Part shown: in pieces, positions 7,932 through 17,027 of the stretch
Position numbering within the stretch: position 1 is the stretch's first letter
How the letters are laid out: every line of letters begins with the position of its first letter
Origin: Oscillatoriaceae cyanobacterium M7585_C2015_266
Lineage (GTDB): Bacteria; Cyanobacteriota; Cyanobacteriia; Cyanobacteriales; Oscillatoriaceae
Assembly (NCBI GenBank): GCA_015295835.1
Contig: DVEG01000025.1
Coordinates: 184,515-248,514 of the forward strand
Reading direction: 5' to 3'
Length of the DNA stretch: 64,000 bases
Program-made: the position numbers and the translations under genes
Notes under the pieces: model-generated
What the model saw: only the letters and a program-made list of their open reading frames with translations
Told to the model about the DNA's origin: nothing
Database searches by the model: none

Positions 7932-9653
7932 TCACCTGTTATTTTTTAGAATACAATCTGTTGTTAGCACAAAAAAATTGCCAGTTTCAAAAACAGAACA
8001 TTTTTGTGAGACGTCTGCTAAAGCAGGAAGAATGCCGCGATATAAGTTAGCGATCGCTGAAGCTGCTGCGGGCTGATATTGGCTCAGCCAGCGATTTTTT
8101 GCAATATAATCAGGAGTAAAAGCACCTTTTTCCAGCAGCCAGAAATCTACGCCGTACTTTTGCGCGAACTTTTGCACGTCGGATATATTTGTACTATACT
8201 GAGCTAGGAGTAATTCAAAAACTCGCTCGCGGAATTTTTTATAATAGCCCATGTGGTATGGTACGGCATATTCTCGCCCCACCAAAATCGAGCGATGGGC
8301 AAAAGTTGGCAGATTATTTGCCTCTTCTGTAAGGGAAGCAATAATAATGTCTTTGGGTTGTGCTTTAAAAAATTTATAAAGGGCTGGTTCTTCACCAGAA
8401 ACGTAATATGTCCAGGGAAATTTTTTCATTGTAAAATTGGGATAAGTAATCAGGATAAATGAACATGGAAACAGTAAAAACAACCCAAACCAGGTTTTTT
8501 CTTTTCCTGAAAAAAGAGAGAGTAAAGCTTCTAAAATTAGTGTCAGAGCGAGCGCAGCAGAGAGGGCAATAACGATTCTAAAACTATGCTGGGTGTAGCG
8601 GCTGGGCAAATGCAGTTTAAACAGGAGGGCGTGAGCGGCAAAAAACATTGCCAAAGAAGCTATTAATAGCTGAGGTAATATGGCAATGCGCTCGCTTATT
8701 ACATTAGATAAAGGAAAGCGGGAAGGATAGCGCAGTAATACTGGCAATAAAAAACCAGCCGCCATAAATGCGGGTGTCAGAGATGAAGAAAGCCCGATGC
8801 CGCTGCGCCCGTGCAGCCAAAATTGCCAGGGATCTTTGACAAAAAAGCTACTTCTTCCTCCCGGCAAAAATTCAGGCATGGTTTTGGCTTCGGCAACTGT
8901 AATAGTGGGTTCAAATTCAGACGTACTCAAGGCATAGGGCAACAGAATGAAGAAAGTGACACACAAACTTGCAGCACACAAGAGATAATCGTGGCGATTT
9001 TGAGAAAGACGGAAATGCCATTTTTTCCATTCTACCAGTTGCAGGATTGTCAGAGCGGCAGCAATCAAGACGCACTGGGGGTAAAATAATCCTAAAAGCA
9101 GGATACATATACCAACAGCAAGGAGCGCTCGCTTCAAAAAATAATACAAAAATGCCATAAATAAAGGATAGACAAATGCTTTTGGCGTAGCAGAAATTAA
9201 CCCATCCTGCATCCAGAGACTTTGATTTAGCAGCAAGGTAGCGAGAAACCCGGCAAACGGCACTGGAAATAACTGCATGGAAACACCGAAACAGTAAACT
9301 GTTGCTACCAAATCCAGCACCAGCGGTAAAAGTTTACTAAGCAGTAACGGAGTAATACCAACAGTCGCCATTAGGGCATAAACAGCCACATATCCTGCTG
9401 GAGCCACTGACTCAAAATAATCGGCGATTAAATCATTAGGAAACAAATCTGGTTCTAAAAATCTTTGCATCCAAAAAACATGCTGCCGCGCATCATCTTG
9501 CACAACATATTCGCTGCTCAAAGCTTGCCGCAATGCTAGCAGGCTATACAGGGCAGCAAATGTCATGCTCAAACTAAACCAAAAAATTTTTATAGATTTG
9601 GGAGTTTTGCTTGCGGGGGTTGTTAAAAATTTGTGGAGGAGTGCGCTAGGCAT
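7932..9653 (-). CDS. Polytopic membrane protein, GT-C-like family, paralog 1
   Basis: A 573-aa protein with roughly 12 hydrophobic segments and a soluble C-terminal part. After the first helix comes 'YVVQDDARQHVFWMQRF', then 'LFPNDLIADYF' and 'LLLNQSLWMQDGLISATP'. The C-terminal domain contains 'IASLTEEANNLPTFA', 'ILVGREYAVPYHMGYY' and 'DFWLLEKGAF'. Two close paralogs lie at 9753-11462 and 14199-15950. A paired-acidic motif in the first loop after TM1, plus many helices, fits a GT-C glycosyltransferase, but I recognise no named family. The gene stops 10 bp before a GT39-like gene and is probably co-transcribed with it. A role in surface glycan assembly is inferred from context. Confidence 0.8.
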   Translation of the reverse strand: MPSALLHKFLTTPASKTPKSIKIFWFSLSMTFAALYSLLALRQALSSEYVVQDDARQHVFWMQRFLEPDLFPNDLIADYFESVAPAGYVAVYALMATVGITPLLLSKLLPLVLDLVATVYCFGVSMQLFPVPFAGFLATLLLNQSLWMQDGLISATPKAFVYPLFMAFLYYFLKRALLAVGICILLLGLFYPQCVLIAAALTILQLVEWKKWHFRLSQNRHDYLLCAASLCVTFFILLPYALSTSEFEPTITVAEAKTMPEFLPGGRSSFFVKDPWQFWLHGRSGIGLSSSLTPAFMAAGFLLPVLLRYPSRFPLSNVISERIAILPQLLIASLAMFFAAHALLFKLHLPSRYTQHSFRIVIALSAALALTLILEALLSLFSGKEKTWFGLFLLFPCSFILITYPNFTMKKFPWTYYVSGEEPALYKFFKAQPKDIIIASLTEEANNLPTFAHRSILVGREYAVPYHMGYYKKFRERVFELLLAQYSTNISDVQKFAQKYGVDFWLLEKGAFTPDYIAKNRWLSQYQPAAASAIANLYRGILPALADVSQKCSVFETGNFFVLTTDCILKNNR

Positions 9654-9752
9654 GGAAATAAAATTTCAAGGGGTTATCTGTAAATATAGAAAGAGCCGGT
9701 AAGGGTATGCGGTTTCGATAATGCAAGTTGTATATATCGTATTGCCTTCAGC

Positions 9753-11462
9753 TTAATGGTTTAGTATACACGATGCTTTCAACAGTACTAAATTTTCAGT
9801 TTCGAGTACTTTACACGAAGAAAGCACTTTTGCCAAGGCGGGAAGTTTACCCTGCTGCAAATTTGCCAGAGCCTCTGCCGTTGCGGGCTGATACTGTCTT
9901 AGCCAGTTATTGTCAAGATACTTAGTTATAAAGGCGGCTCGCTCCACTAGCCAGAAATCGATGCCGTATTTTTTAATAAGTTGTTTAGCTGCTGCTAAAT
10001 CGGGGCTATACTGAGCGCGGATTAAAGCGAGTGCTCGCTGACGAATTTCTTGATAGTAGCCGACGTGGTAGGGCAGGGCGTATTCTTTGCCTACTAAAAT
10101 TGCTCGCTGAGCAAAGCTAGGGATGTTGTTTGCTTCCGGTGAAAGGGAGGCGATTAAACTATCTTTCGGTTGTTTTTGTAAAAATTCATACAGTTGAGGC
10201 ACTGCACCTACTTTATAATTGGTTTTGGGAAAATTTTTCAAAAAGTTGGGATAGAGAATCAAACAAGAAAGGAGTATACAGGCAAACGGAAAAAATAGGC
10301 AAATGCGCCGCGATCGCAAATAATAAAATGCAGCATCCAATAATATAGTAAGGGCGAGCGCACTAGCAATTGCCAGCACTACCCGCAGGCTGTGTGCCGT
10401 GTAACGACTAGGTAAATAAAGTTTAAATAGCAGAGCATGAGCCGCTAAAAATAAGCCTACAGATACCAGCACAATTTGAGAAAGGAATTTGATATTTGAA
10501 TTCACTTGTTTTGCTAAGGGAAAGCGGTAGGAAAACCGCAACAGTAGCGGCAGCAACAGCCCAGTCGCAAATAACGGTGGCAGAGAGGAAAGGGGCCACG
10601 GTAATAGCCCGCTGCGCTCGGCATTTAACCAAAAACTCCAGAAATTTTCCAGAAAAAAACTCACTCTTCCTCCTGGTAAAAATTCTGGCATTTTTTTGGC
10701 GTCAGCAACACTGACAACTGGACCAAATTCTGAGGGGGTTAATGCTTGAGGTAAGAGAAAAGCCAAGGAAATTGCTAAACCAGCAGCATAAAATAAATAA
10801 TCATATTTGCGTGCGTACAGACACAGACGCCAATTTTTCCAGCCAACAAAATTTAGGATGAGCAATCCAGCACAGATAAGAATGCCTGGAGGATAAAATA
10901 GCCCCATCAGAGCGAGCGCGCTCAAACATAGCAGCCGATATCGTCGCAGTAAATAATAGAAAAAAGCCAGAAATAATGGATAGAAAAAAGAGCGGGGAGT
11001 CGCAGAAATTAAATCGTCTTTCAGCCAGAGAGATTGATTCAACAGCAGCGAGCCTATAAAACCAGTAATTGGCAGAGGTAGCAGTTGCGTGCAAACGCTA
11101 AAGCAATAAATCGTGGCAGCAACCCCCAATAGCGGCGGCAAAATTTTATTAAACAGCATCGGATTAATGCCTGCGGCTGCCGCTAGCCTATAAAGTGTCG
11201 CATATCCCGACGGCGCGTTTGATTGCATGTAATTCGCAATCCAGTCATTGGGAAACAGCCCGGAATCCACAAACCGCTGCATCCAAAAAACGTGCTGTCG
11301 AGCGTCATCCTGCACGACATAGGGGCTACTGAATGCTTGTTTGAGCGCCAAAAATCCGTAAATTGCTGCAAAGGTAAGGCTAAAAATAAACCAGAATACT
11401 CCCGAATGCCAAGAGTTGTCAACTAAGGTAGTAAAAAAATTGTGCAGGCGCTTGCTGAGCAT
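9753..11462 (-). CDS. Polytopic membrane protein, GT-C-like family, paralog 2
   Basis: The second member of the tandem family, 569 aa from ATG 11462 ('MLSKRLHNFF'), which aligns with the N-termini of the other two. The open frame continues upstream to 11660, but those 66 residues are not shared with the paralogs and would overlap the divergent GT2 gene. The core matches paralogs 1 and 3: 'YVVQDDARQHVFWMQRF', 'LFPNDWIANYM', 'LLLNQSLWLKDDLISATP', 'IASLSPEANNIPSFA', 'ILVGKEYALPYHVGYY', 'DFWLVERAAF'. Unlike the other two it has no GT39 gene directly downstream and stands alone. Identity with paralogs 1 and 3 looks roughly one half by eye. Confidence 0.8.
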   Translation of the reverse strand: MLSKRLHNFFTTLVDNSWHSGVFWFIFSLTFAAIYGFLALKQAFSSPYVVQDDARQHVFWMQRFVDSGLFPNDWIANYMQSNAPSGYATLYRLAAAAGINPMLFNKILPPLLGVAATIYCFSVCTQLLPLPITGFIGSLLLNQSLWLKDDLISATPRSFFYPLFLAFFYYLLRRYRLLCLSALALMGLFYPPGILICAGLLILNFVGWKNWRLCLYARKYDYLFYAAGLAISLAFLLPQALTPSEFGPVVSVADAKKMPEFLPGGRVSFFLENFWSFWLNAERSGLLPWPLSSLPPLFATGLLLPLLLRFSYRFPLAKQVNSNIKFLSQIVLVSVGLFLAAHALLFKLYLPSRYTAHSLRVVLAIASALALTILLDAAFYYLRSRRICLFFPFACILLSCLILYPNFLKNFPKTNYKVGAVPQLYEFLQKQPKDSLIASLSPEANNIPSFAQRAILVGKEYALPYHVGYYQEIRQRALALIRAQYSPDLAAAKQLIKKYGIDFWLVERAAFITKYLDNNWLRQYQPATAEALANLQQGKLPALAKVLSSCKVLETENLVLLKASCILNH

Positions 11463-11599
11463 GGTATAACTAGAGATTTTTCGGTTAATTTTTATCAAAA
11501 TAGAGAAACACAACTGATAATAATATAAAAAGGTAGTAAGATATAGGTTGCAAATAGGTAGGCTATAGTGGCGAGAAAAAAGAGAGGGAAAAGTCAAGC

Positions 11600-12523
11600 G
11601 TGCTAAAAAGTAACAAATTATGTGAACACTTCTCACCAGAGTACGGAAATGCAGAGACAATTAATACAGCTTTTTCAGTTGTCGTACCCGTATACAATGA
11701 AGAGGCAAGTGTTGCAGATACCCTGGATCGCCTACAAGAAATTCTCAAATCAGCTGGCTGCAAATATGAAATCATTGTAGTTAACGATGGCTCGACGGAT
11801 AGAAGCGGAGAAATATTGCGATCGCGCCGCGATATTCGCCTTTTTGTTCATAATAGCAATCGGGGATACGGTGCTGCACTGAAAACCGGAATTAGACACG
11901 CAAAATACCCTTTAATTGTTATTACCGATGCCGATGGAACTTATCCAAACGAACGCATTCCTCAATTAGTAGCGATCGCTTCCGAAGCAGACATGGTAGT
12001 TGGTGCTAGAATTGGTGCTAATGTTTGCTATTCAAACTTCCGCAAAATTCCTAAATGGTTTCTCATACAATTCGCCCAGTGGGTTACTAGGTGCCGCATT
12101 CCCGATTTAAACAGTGGGCTGCGCGTGTTTCGCAAGGATATCGCCTATCAATTTATAAATATACTGCCCGACACATTTAGTTTTACCACCACTATTACTA
12201 TCGCCATGCTGACAAATAATTACGTAGTACATTACGAACCAATTGACTATCGCGCTCGCGTCGGCAAAAGCAAAATTAAACCCATCCGCGATACTTTGCG
12301 TTTCATTCAGATAATTTTGCGCACAGGAGTTTATTTCGCACCTCTTAGAGTCTTTTTACCAGTAGCGGGCATTTTCTTTGCCGGATTTTTGATAACCTTA
12401 TTTCAAGATATTTTTATCCGAGAAAACTTGACTGAGAGAACTCTAATACTCTTGGTAACTTCTACTCAGATAGGAATGTTTGCCCTCCTCGCAGATATGA
12501 TCGACAAGCGCAGCAGCAAATAG
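11600..12523 (+). CDS. Family 2 glycosyltransferase, polyprenyl-phosphate type
   Basis: A 307-aa DPM1/GtrB-like enzyme. The GT-A domain has 'FSVVVPVYNEEASVADTL', 'IIVVNDGSTDRSGEIL', 'NRGYGAALKTGI', 'VITDADGTYPNE' (the DxD-type metal-binding site) and 'DLNSGLRVFRK'. Two C-terminal hydrophobic helices follow ('VFLPVAGIFFAGFLITLF' and a second around residue 290). Such enzymes make polyprenyl-phosphate sugars, the donors used by GT39-type enzymes, so it may supply the neighbouring transferases. It is the only plus-strand gene of the island, divergent from paralog 2 (137 bp between starts) and convergent with the second GT39 gene. Confidence 0.88.
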   Translation: MLKSNKLCEHFSPEYGNAETINTAFSVVVPVYNEEASVADTLDRLQEILKSAGCKYEIIVVNDGSTDRSGEILRSRRDIRLFVHNSNRGYGAALKTGIRHAKYPLIVITDADGTYPNERIPQLVAIASEADMVVGARIGANVCYSNFRKIPKWFLIQFAQWVTRCRIPDLNSGLRVFRKDIAYQFINILPDTFSFTTTITIAMLTNNYVVHYEPIDYRARVGKSKIKPIRDTLRFIQIILRTGVYFAPLRVFLPVAGIFFAGFLITLFQDIFIRENLTERTLILLVTSTQIGMFALLADMIDKRSSK

Positions 12524-12559
12524 TAAAAATATTTTCAACATGCCTCAACATGCCGCGCA

Positions 12560-14164
12560 TCATTGTTTTTTGTAAATCGTTATAACTGGGTTAATTTTAT
12601 CAAAATTTGAATATATTCGCATGTATCTGCCCTGGCGAGCACTCAATTCTTCATAAGGCAATAGCTCAACTTTTGGCTGGAAACGATATTGCAGCACTTG
12701 TTTATATCCAACTGCTCCTGCTTCCAATTTCGAGAAAAATTCCGATTCCGGCGTGTTTTTTTCAAAACGTCTGCGATCGTAGCCGCTGCTTATAATAATA
12801 TAGTCTGGTTGTATTCGCGTCAATTCTTCTAAAGACGGGTTCTCAGTATTTTCAAAATTAAAACCATCTAATCTGGGTAAATACTTTATCAAACCAATTG
12901 TCAAAATTTTAGCGCTTTTATCAATATTTTCGCTCATCCATTTTTCTACATAATATCGAGAATCATTCACCATCCAAATATTTACGGAAAAGGTATAAGC
13001 AAATGTATAAACAAAAATCGCCCCTACTGCGGCAACTCGGAAGCCAAATAGTTTTTTAGAAGTTTTTAAAAAAACATCGATAGCCAGCCCACCAAAAAAA
13101 GTAAAAATTATACAAATCGGTAGCAAATAACGTACATCATTGAACAAAATTATTGTAATATAGAAAATGTAGTAAGAAACAATCGGCACTAACAGACTTA
13201 ACAATATATAATTTCTGTTACGCCTAGTAAAAGCATGCAATATTCCTATTAGACAAATTATATAAATTGGCCATCCAAACGAAAATCTGATGTGTCTGAA
13301 ACTTTGCCATAACATATTGAGATGCCCGAAAATATTTTTTTCGTATCTAGGGCGAATTTTTCCGCTTCCTGACGTAATTAATCTGATGTGAGCAAAAAAA
13401 CCATCGAAGTTGAATACGATATTGTGTAAAATCAGGAATACAAATAACCCAATTGCGAGCGCACCAATAATTTTTTTATCCGTCAGAGATTCTTTGAGAG
13501 TAATCGCCGGATTCTTCTGTTTAAGATAGCGATGATGCTGCCAGATAATAAAGAAAGGCGTGCTCACATAGAAACCGTAGGCTTGATCTTTTGTTGCCAC
13601 CGCCACAGCCGCCGTAGCGGAAAACAATAAATAATATTGAATTTTGTGAGATTTTAACAATTTAATGTAAAATAGCAGTGAAAGTACAAACCAGAATAGA
13701 TAGGGAACATCTAAGTTAATAGTTTTGGCATAGTAAATAAAAGGACATATTAAAACAGTTATAAGAGCAGCCAATAGGGCAGCGCGTTTTTCATATATTT
13801 CTCGCCCGCATAAATAGACAAAAAAAACGATCGCAGTTCCCTGGATGACACTGAGAAATCTACCTATGTAAAATAGAATAGTATACGTTTGTAAACTGGA
13901 TATTTCAAGTATATTTAAACGAGCAAGTAGTAAAATAGGAGAATATAATATCGTTAATAGATAGTAGTGAAAGGGAGGATACTTGTAATGCCATCCGTTA
14001 GAAAAACCTTGTGATATTCCCTCTAACACTCTAGCGGGTATTAACTCATCCGCAGCCCAGCCATTAAAACTTGGGAGCCCCCAACTAATCCCGTAAAGAT
14101 TAAGGGAAAAGCTCAAGAGTAAAATGAGAGCGATCGCAATATTGAGTTTTTTTTCTGATTTCAT
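12560..14164 (-). CDS. GT39-like polytopic glycosyltransferase
   Basis: About 534 residues, polytopic, with first helix 'IALILLLSFSLNLYGISW' followed by 'FNGWAADELIPARVLEG' (the acidic DE pair of GT-C enzymes), 'YKYPPFHYYLL' and about ten more helices, then a soluble C-terminal segment. It most likely transfers a sugar from a polyprenyl-phosphate donor on the outer side of the membrane. I chose ATG 14164 (MKSEKKLN), which gives a short cytosolic leader. A TTG at 14218 would add 18 residues and overlap the preceding gene by 20 bp; that stretch contains a GGGAAGGGAGG that could serve as a ribosome site. It is the downstream partner of paralog 3. Confidence 0.85.
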   Translation of the reverse strand: MKSEKKLNIAIALILLLSFSLNLYGISWGLPSFNGWAADELIPARVLEGISQGFSNGWHYKYPPFHYYLLTILYSPILLLARLNILEISSLQTYTILFYIGRFLSVIQGTAIVFFVYLCGREIYEKRAALLAALITVLICPFIYYAKTINLDVPYLFWFVLSLLFYIKLLKSHKIQYYLLFSATAAVAVATKDQAYGFYVSTPFFIIWQHHRYLKQKNPAITLKESLTDKKIIGALAIGLFVFLILHNIVFNFDGFFAHIRLITSGSGKIRPRYEKNIFGHLNMLWQSFRHIRFSFGWPIYIICLIGILHAFTRRNRNYILLSLLVPIVSYYIFYITIILFNDVRYLLPICIIFTFFGGLAIDVFLKTSKKLFGFRVAAVGAIFVYTFAYTFSVNIWMVNDSRYYVEKWMSENIDKSAKILTIGLIKYLPRLDGFNFENTENPSLEELTRIQPDYIIISSGYDRRRFEKNTPESEFFSKLEAGAVGYKQVLQYRFQPKVELLPYEELSARQGRYMRIYSNFDKINPVITIYKKQ

Positions 14165-14198
14165 AATTTTTTTTGAAAAAATATTTAAAATTTGCAGC

Positions 14199-15950
14199 TT
14201 AACCTCCCTTCCCCTCAACTGATTTTGCTAAAATACATTGCGAGGGCAAAACAATTAAATCTTTCACTTCCAATACCGAACACTGATTCATCAGGCGGGC
14301 TAAAGCAGGCACCGTTCCCTCTTCCAGGAGAGAAATTGCCTTTTTAGCAGCAGCTTGATACTGCATAATCCAGCGCTCGCGTTGCAAATACGCCGAAGTA
14401 AAAGCTCCTTTTTCCACCAGCCAAAAATCTATTTTATACTTGTTGATAAAACGGCGTAACTCCTCCATATCGGCACTATAATGCGCCTCGATTAGAGCGA
14501 CAGCGCGAGCGCGAATTTTAGCATAGTATCCTTTATGATAAGGCACAGGGTATCCTTCCGAACCCACCAAAATCGAACGTTTAGAAAATATCGGCAGATT
14601 ATTTGCCTCTTTTGCCAAGGAAGCGATGAGAATATCTTTAGGTTGCTGACTGAAAAACTTATAAATCAACGGCACCTCGCCGACGATATAATTCGTTTTG
14701 GGAAAACCTTTTATAAAATTAGGATAAAGCCCCAGTGCAACCAATAATACGCAGGTAGTAACCAACGCCAACAGGTGACGCCAATTTGATTTAAATTGTT
14801 TGTCATCTGCCCAGTTTAAAACTGCGTCGATTATAGCAGTTATTGCTATGCCAGCCCCTAAAGCCGTCACCACTCGCAGACTGTGCTCGGTGTAGCGACT
14901 GGGCAAATGTAGTTTAAAAAGCAGCGCGTGGGAAATAAAAAACATCGCCAGTGATGCCAGAGTAATCTGTACTAAAATGGCGATATTTTTAGAGAGTTTC
15001 TTTAGTAAAGGAAAAGGAGCAGGATAAAATAACAATAGTGGTAATAAAAAACTCGCTACGAGCGGTACAATAGTTCCGAAACGGGGCAAAATGCCACTGC
15101 GCTGAGCGGTAATCCAAAAATGCCAGGGATCGTCGAAAAAAAACTTACTTTTTCCTTTAGACCAAAATTCTGGCCAGGTTTTAGCTTCGGCGGCGGTAAT
15201 CACTGGGCCATATCCATGAGATTTTAAAGCATATAGCAATATCACCGCTAGAGCAGTTCCCAGACAGAAGGCGCAAAACTGATAGTCGCGTCTCTCTGGA
15301 GAAAAACGGAGACAACCGTTTTTCCACTGCACTAATTGTAAGATTAAGATACCAGCACAGATAAATACGCACTGGGGATAAAATAGCCCTAAAAGAGCGA
15401 TCGCTACACAACTACCGAGTAAATATCGCTGTAAAAAATAATATAAAAATGCCGTAAATAACGGATACACAAATGCAACCGGCGTTCCCGATATCAAATC
15501 ATCCCGCATCCACAGATAATGATTCAATAGCAGAGTACTGAGAAATCCTGCTAGCGGCACTGGCAAGAGCAGCATAGAAATGCCGAAACTGTAACCCGTG
15601 ACAATTAATCCCAGCACCGGTGGCAACAATTTGCTTAATAGTAAGGGGTTAATGCCGAGGGCTGCCATCAGTTGATAGAGAAAAGTATATCCCGTTGGGG
15701 CAACAGTTTGAAAGTAATTAGCGATTAAATCGCCAGGAAATAAGTCGCCATCGACAAACCGCTGCATCCAAAATGTATGCTGTCGCGCGTCGTCTTGCAC
15801 GACATATTCGGCGCTGAAAGCTTGCTGTAGCCCCATTAAACCGTAAATCGCCGCAAATGTCAGACTTAAACTAAACCAAAAAATAGTCGGGGAGCTTGAT
15901 GTTTTGGTAGTGGTAGCGGTGAGAAATTTATGCAGACGGGTGATAGACAT
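14199..15950 (-). CDS. Polytopic membrane protein, GT-C-like family, paralog 3
   Basis: A 583-aa third member of the family: 'YVVQDDARQHTFWMQRF', 'LFPGDLIANYF', 'LLLNHYLWMRDDLISGTP', 'IASLAKEANNLPIFS', 'ILVGSEGYPVPYHKGYY', 'DFWLVEKGAF'. Predicted topology is about 12 TM segments with a soluble tail of about 130 residues. It begins 8 bp after a flippase-like gene and is followed by a GT39-like gene, so the order flippase-paralog-GT39 looks like one operon. Paralog 1 is likewise followed by a GT39 gene, so the paralog-GT39 pair occurs twice. Function unassigned; glycan transfer is inferred. Confidence 0.8.
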   Translation of the reverse strand: MSITRLHKFLTATTTKTSSSPTIFWFSLSLTFAAIYGLMGLQQAFSAEYVVQDDARQHTFWMQRFVDGDLFPGDLIANYFQTVAPTGYTFLYQLMAALGINPLLLSKLLPPVLGLIVTGYSFGISMLLLPVPLAGFLSTLLLNHYLWMRDDLISGTPVAFVYPLFTAFLYYFLQRYLLGSCVAIALLGLFYPQCVFICAGILILQLVQWKNGCLRFSPERRDYQFCAFCLGTALAVILLYALKSHGYGPVITAAEAKTWPEFWSKGKSKFFFDDPWHFWITAQRSGILPRFGTIVPLVASFLLPLLLFYPAPFPLLKKLSKNIAILVQITLASLAMFFISHALLFKLHLPSRYTEHSLRVVTALGAGIAITAIIDAVLNWADDKQFKSNWRHLLALVTTCVLLVALGLYPNFIKGFPKTNYIVGEVPLIYKFFSQQPKDILIASLAKEANNLPIFSKRSILVGSEGYPVPYHKGYYAKIRARAVALIEAHYSADMEELRRFINKYKIDFWLVEKGAFTSAYLQRERWIMQYQAAAKKAISLLEEGTVPALARLMNQCSVLEVKDLIVLPSQCILAKSVEGKGG

Positions 15951-15958
15951 AAAGGGGT

Positions 15959-16921
15959 TTAGCGCAAATCGCGGATACTAAGGAGATATTTTCCCAGAAA
16001 AGGTAAACCGGCAAGCGCAGGTATCAAATAACGACTCGTACACAGCAACCCCAACGCCGCAGCCGTTGGTGCATCGAAATAAGGTTGATAAAACAATATC
16101 AGAGCTGCGTCGCGCGTGCCAACCCCTGCAAAAGTGAGCGGCAGCAACCCGGCGAGAATTGCCAGTGGCGAAAGGGCGAGATTTGCCAGAAAAGGTGTCT
16201 GAGCTTTTAGTGCCAGGATGAAAAACCAAATTTGCAGCAGGTGGCAAAACCAGATAAAGATAGAAGTGGCTGTTATTTTGGCAAGTTGGGTTTTATCGCT
16301 CCAAAAATAATCGTGCATCTCATTCCATGAAAAGTGCAATTTGTCAAGTTTTAGTTTTAATTTTTTGGGAGCGAATCGGCTGACAGAGACGAAAAATAGC
16401 TGGGCGAAGCGGCGATAACTCAATAACAGCACACCTGCTATCAATCCGCCAGCAACGCTGATAGTCATTATCCAAAATAACCAATCTTTTTGGGGATAAA
16501 GTAACAATCCGAAGGCGCACCAAAGCAACAGCGACAGCATGTCGCAGGCTTTTTCAAAAATTACCAGTGATAGGGATAAAGAGCTGTTTAAGTAGCGTGA
16601 AGGGAAACTGTTTCGGAGGGAATTGCGCATAAAATAGGCTTTGGCAATGTCTCCCATTTTCGAGGGCAGCACCATATTTAGCGTGCTGGCGACTAAAATA
16701 AGACGATTTGCTTCTGCGAATCCTAAGCGTGTGCCTGCGGGGGCAAGTTGCTGTAGTCGCCACGCGGTTAAAGCCGTAAGCGGCACCACCATGCCCAGAC
16801 TGACGCTCATCCAGAAAGCACTGCAATTCTGGAAGATGTGAATTAGCCCGGAGAAATTTATTTTTGAGTAGATAATTGCTAAAATTAGTAGGCTAATAGT
16901 TAGAGAAATTAGTCGTTTCAT
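15959..16921 (-). CDS. Flippase-like membrane protein (LPG synthase TM-domain family)
   Basis: A 320-aa polytopic protein of the UPF0104/AglD-like family related to the transmembrane domain of lysylphosphatidylglycerol synthase. Recognisable elements are 'NRLILVASTLNMVLPSKMGDIAKAYF', matching the conserved 'xNxxLPSRxGExxRxxx' signature, then 'SLSLVIFEKACDMLSLL', and the C-terminal 'LPLTFAGVGTRDAALILFY' (consensus 'P.s.gGlGvrE'). Proteins of this type sit in polysaccharide and glycolipid clusters and may move lipid-linked intermediates across the membrane; the activity is not firmly established. It is first in the operon with paralog 3 and GT39. Confidence 0.82.
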   Translation of the reverse strand: MKRLISLTISLLILAIIYSKINFSGLIHIFQNCSAFWMSVSLGMVVPLTALTAWRLQQLAPAGTRLGFAEANRLILVASTLNMVLPSKMGDIAKAYFMRNSLRNSFPSRYLNSSLSLSLVIFEKACDMLSLLLWCAFGLLLYPQKDWLFWIMTISVAGGLIAGVLLLSYRRFAQLFFVSVSRFAPKKLKLKLDKLHFSWNEMHDYFWSDKTQLAKITATSIFIWFCHLLQIWFFILALKAQTPFLANLALSPLAILAGLLPLTFAGVGTRDAALILFYQPYFDAPTAAALGLLCTSRYLIPALAGLPFLGKYLLSIRDLR

Positions 16922-17027
16922 CTGTTAGGGGGTGATTGGTTTTATTGCCGGCTCGCTCCCCCTACTATACCTTTTTTAGTTTTAATTTTATAATTTTACA
17001 ATATAGGTTTTTTAATATTGTCTCGGA

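Noticed and set aside
11463..11660. N-terminal extension of paralog 2 to the upstream start at 11660.
   Set aside because: The extra 66 residues have no match in the other two paralogs and overlap the divergent GT2 gene; ATG 11462 aligns with both relatives.
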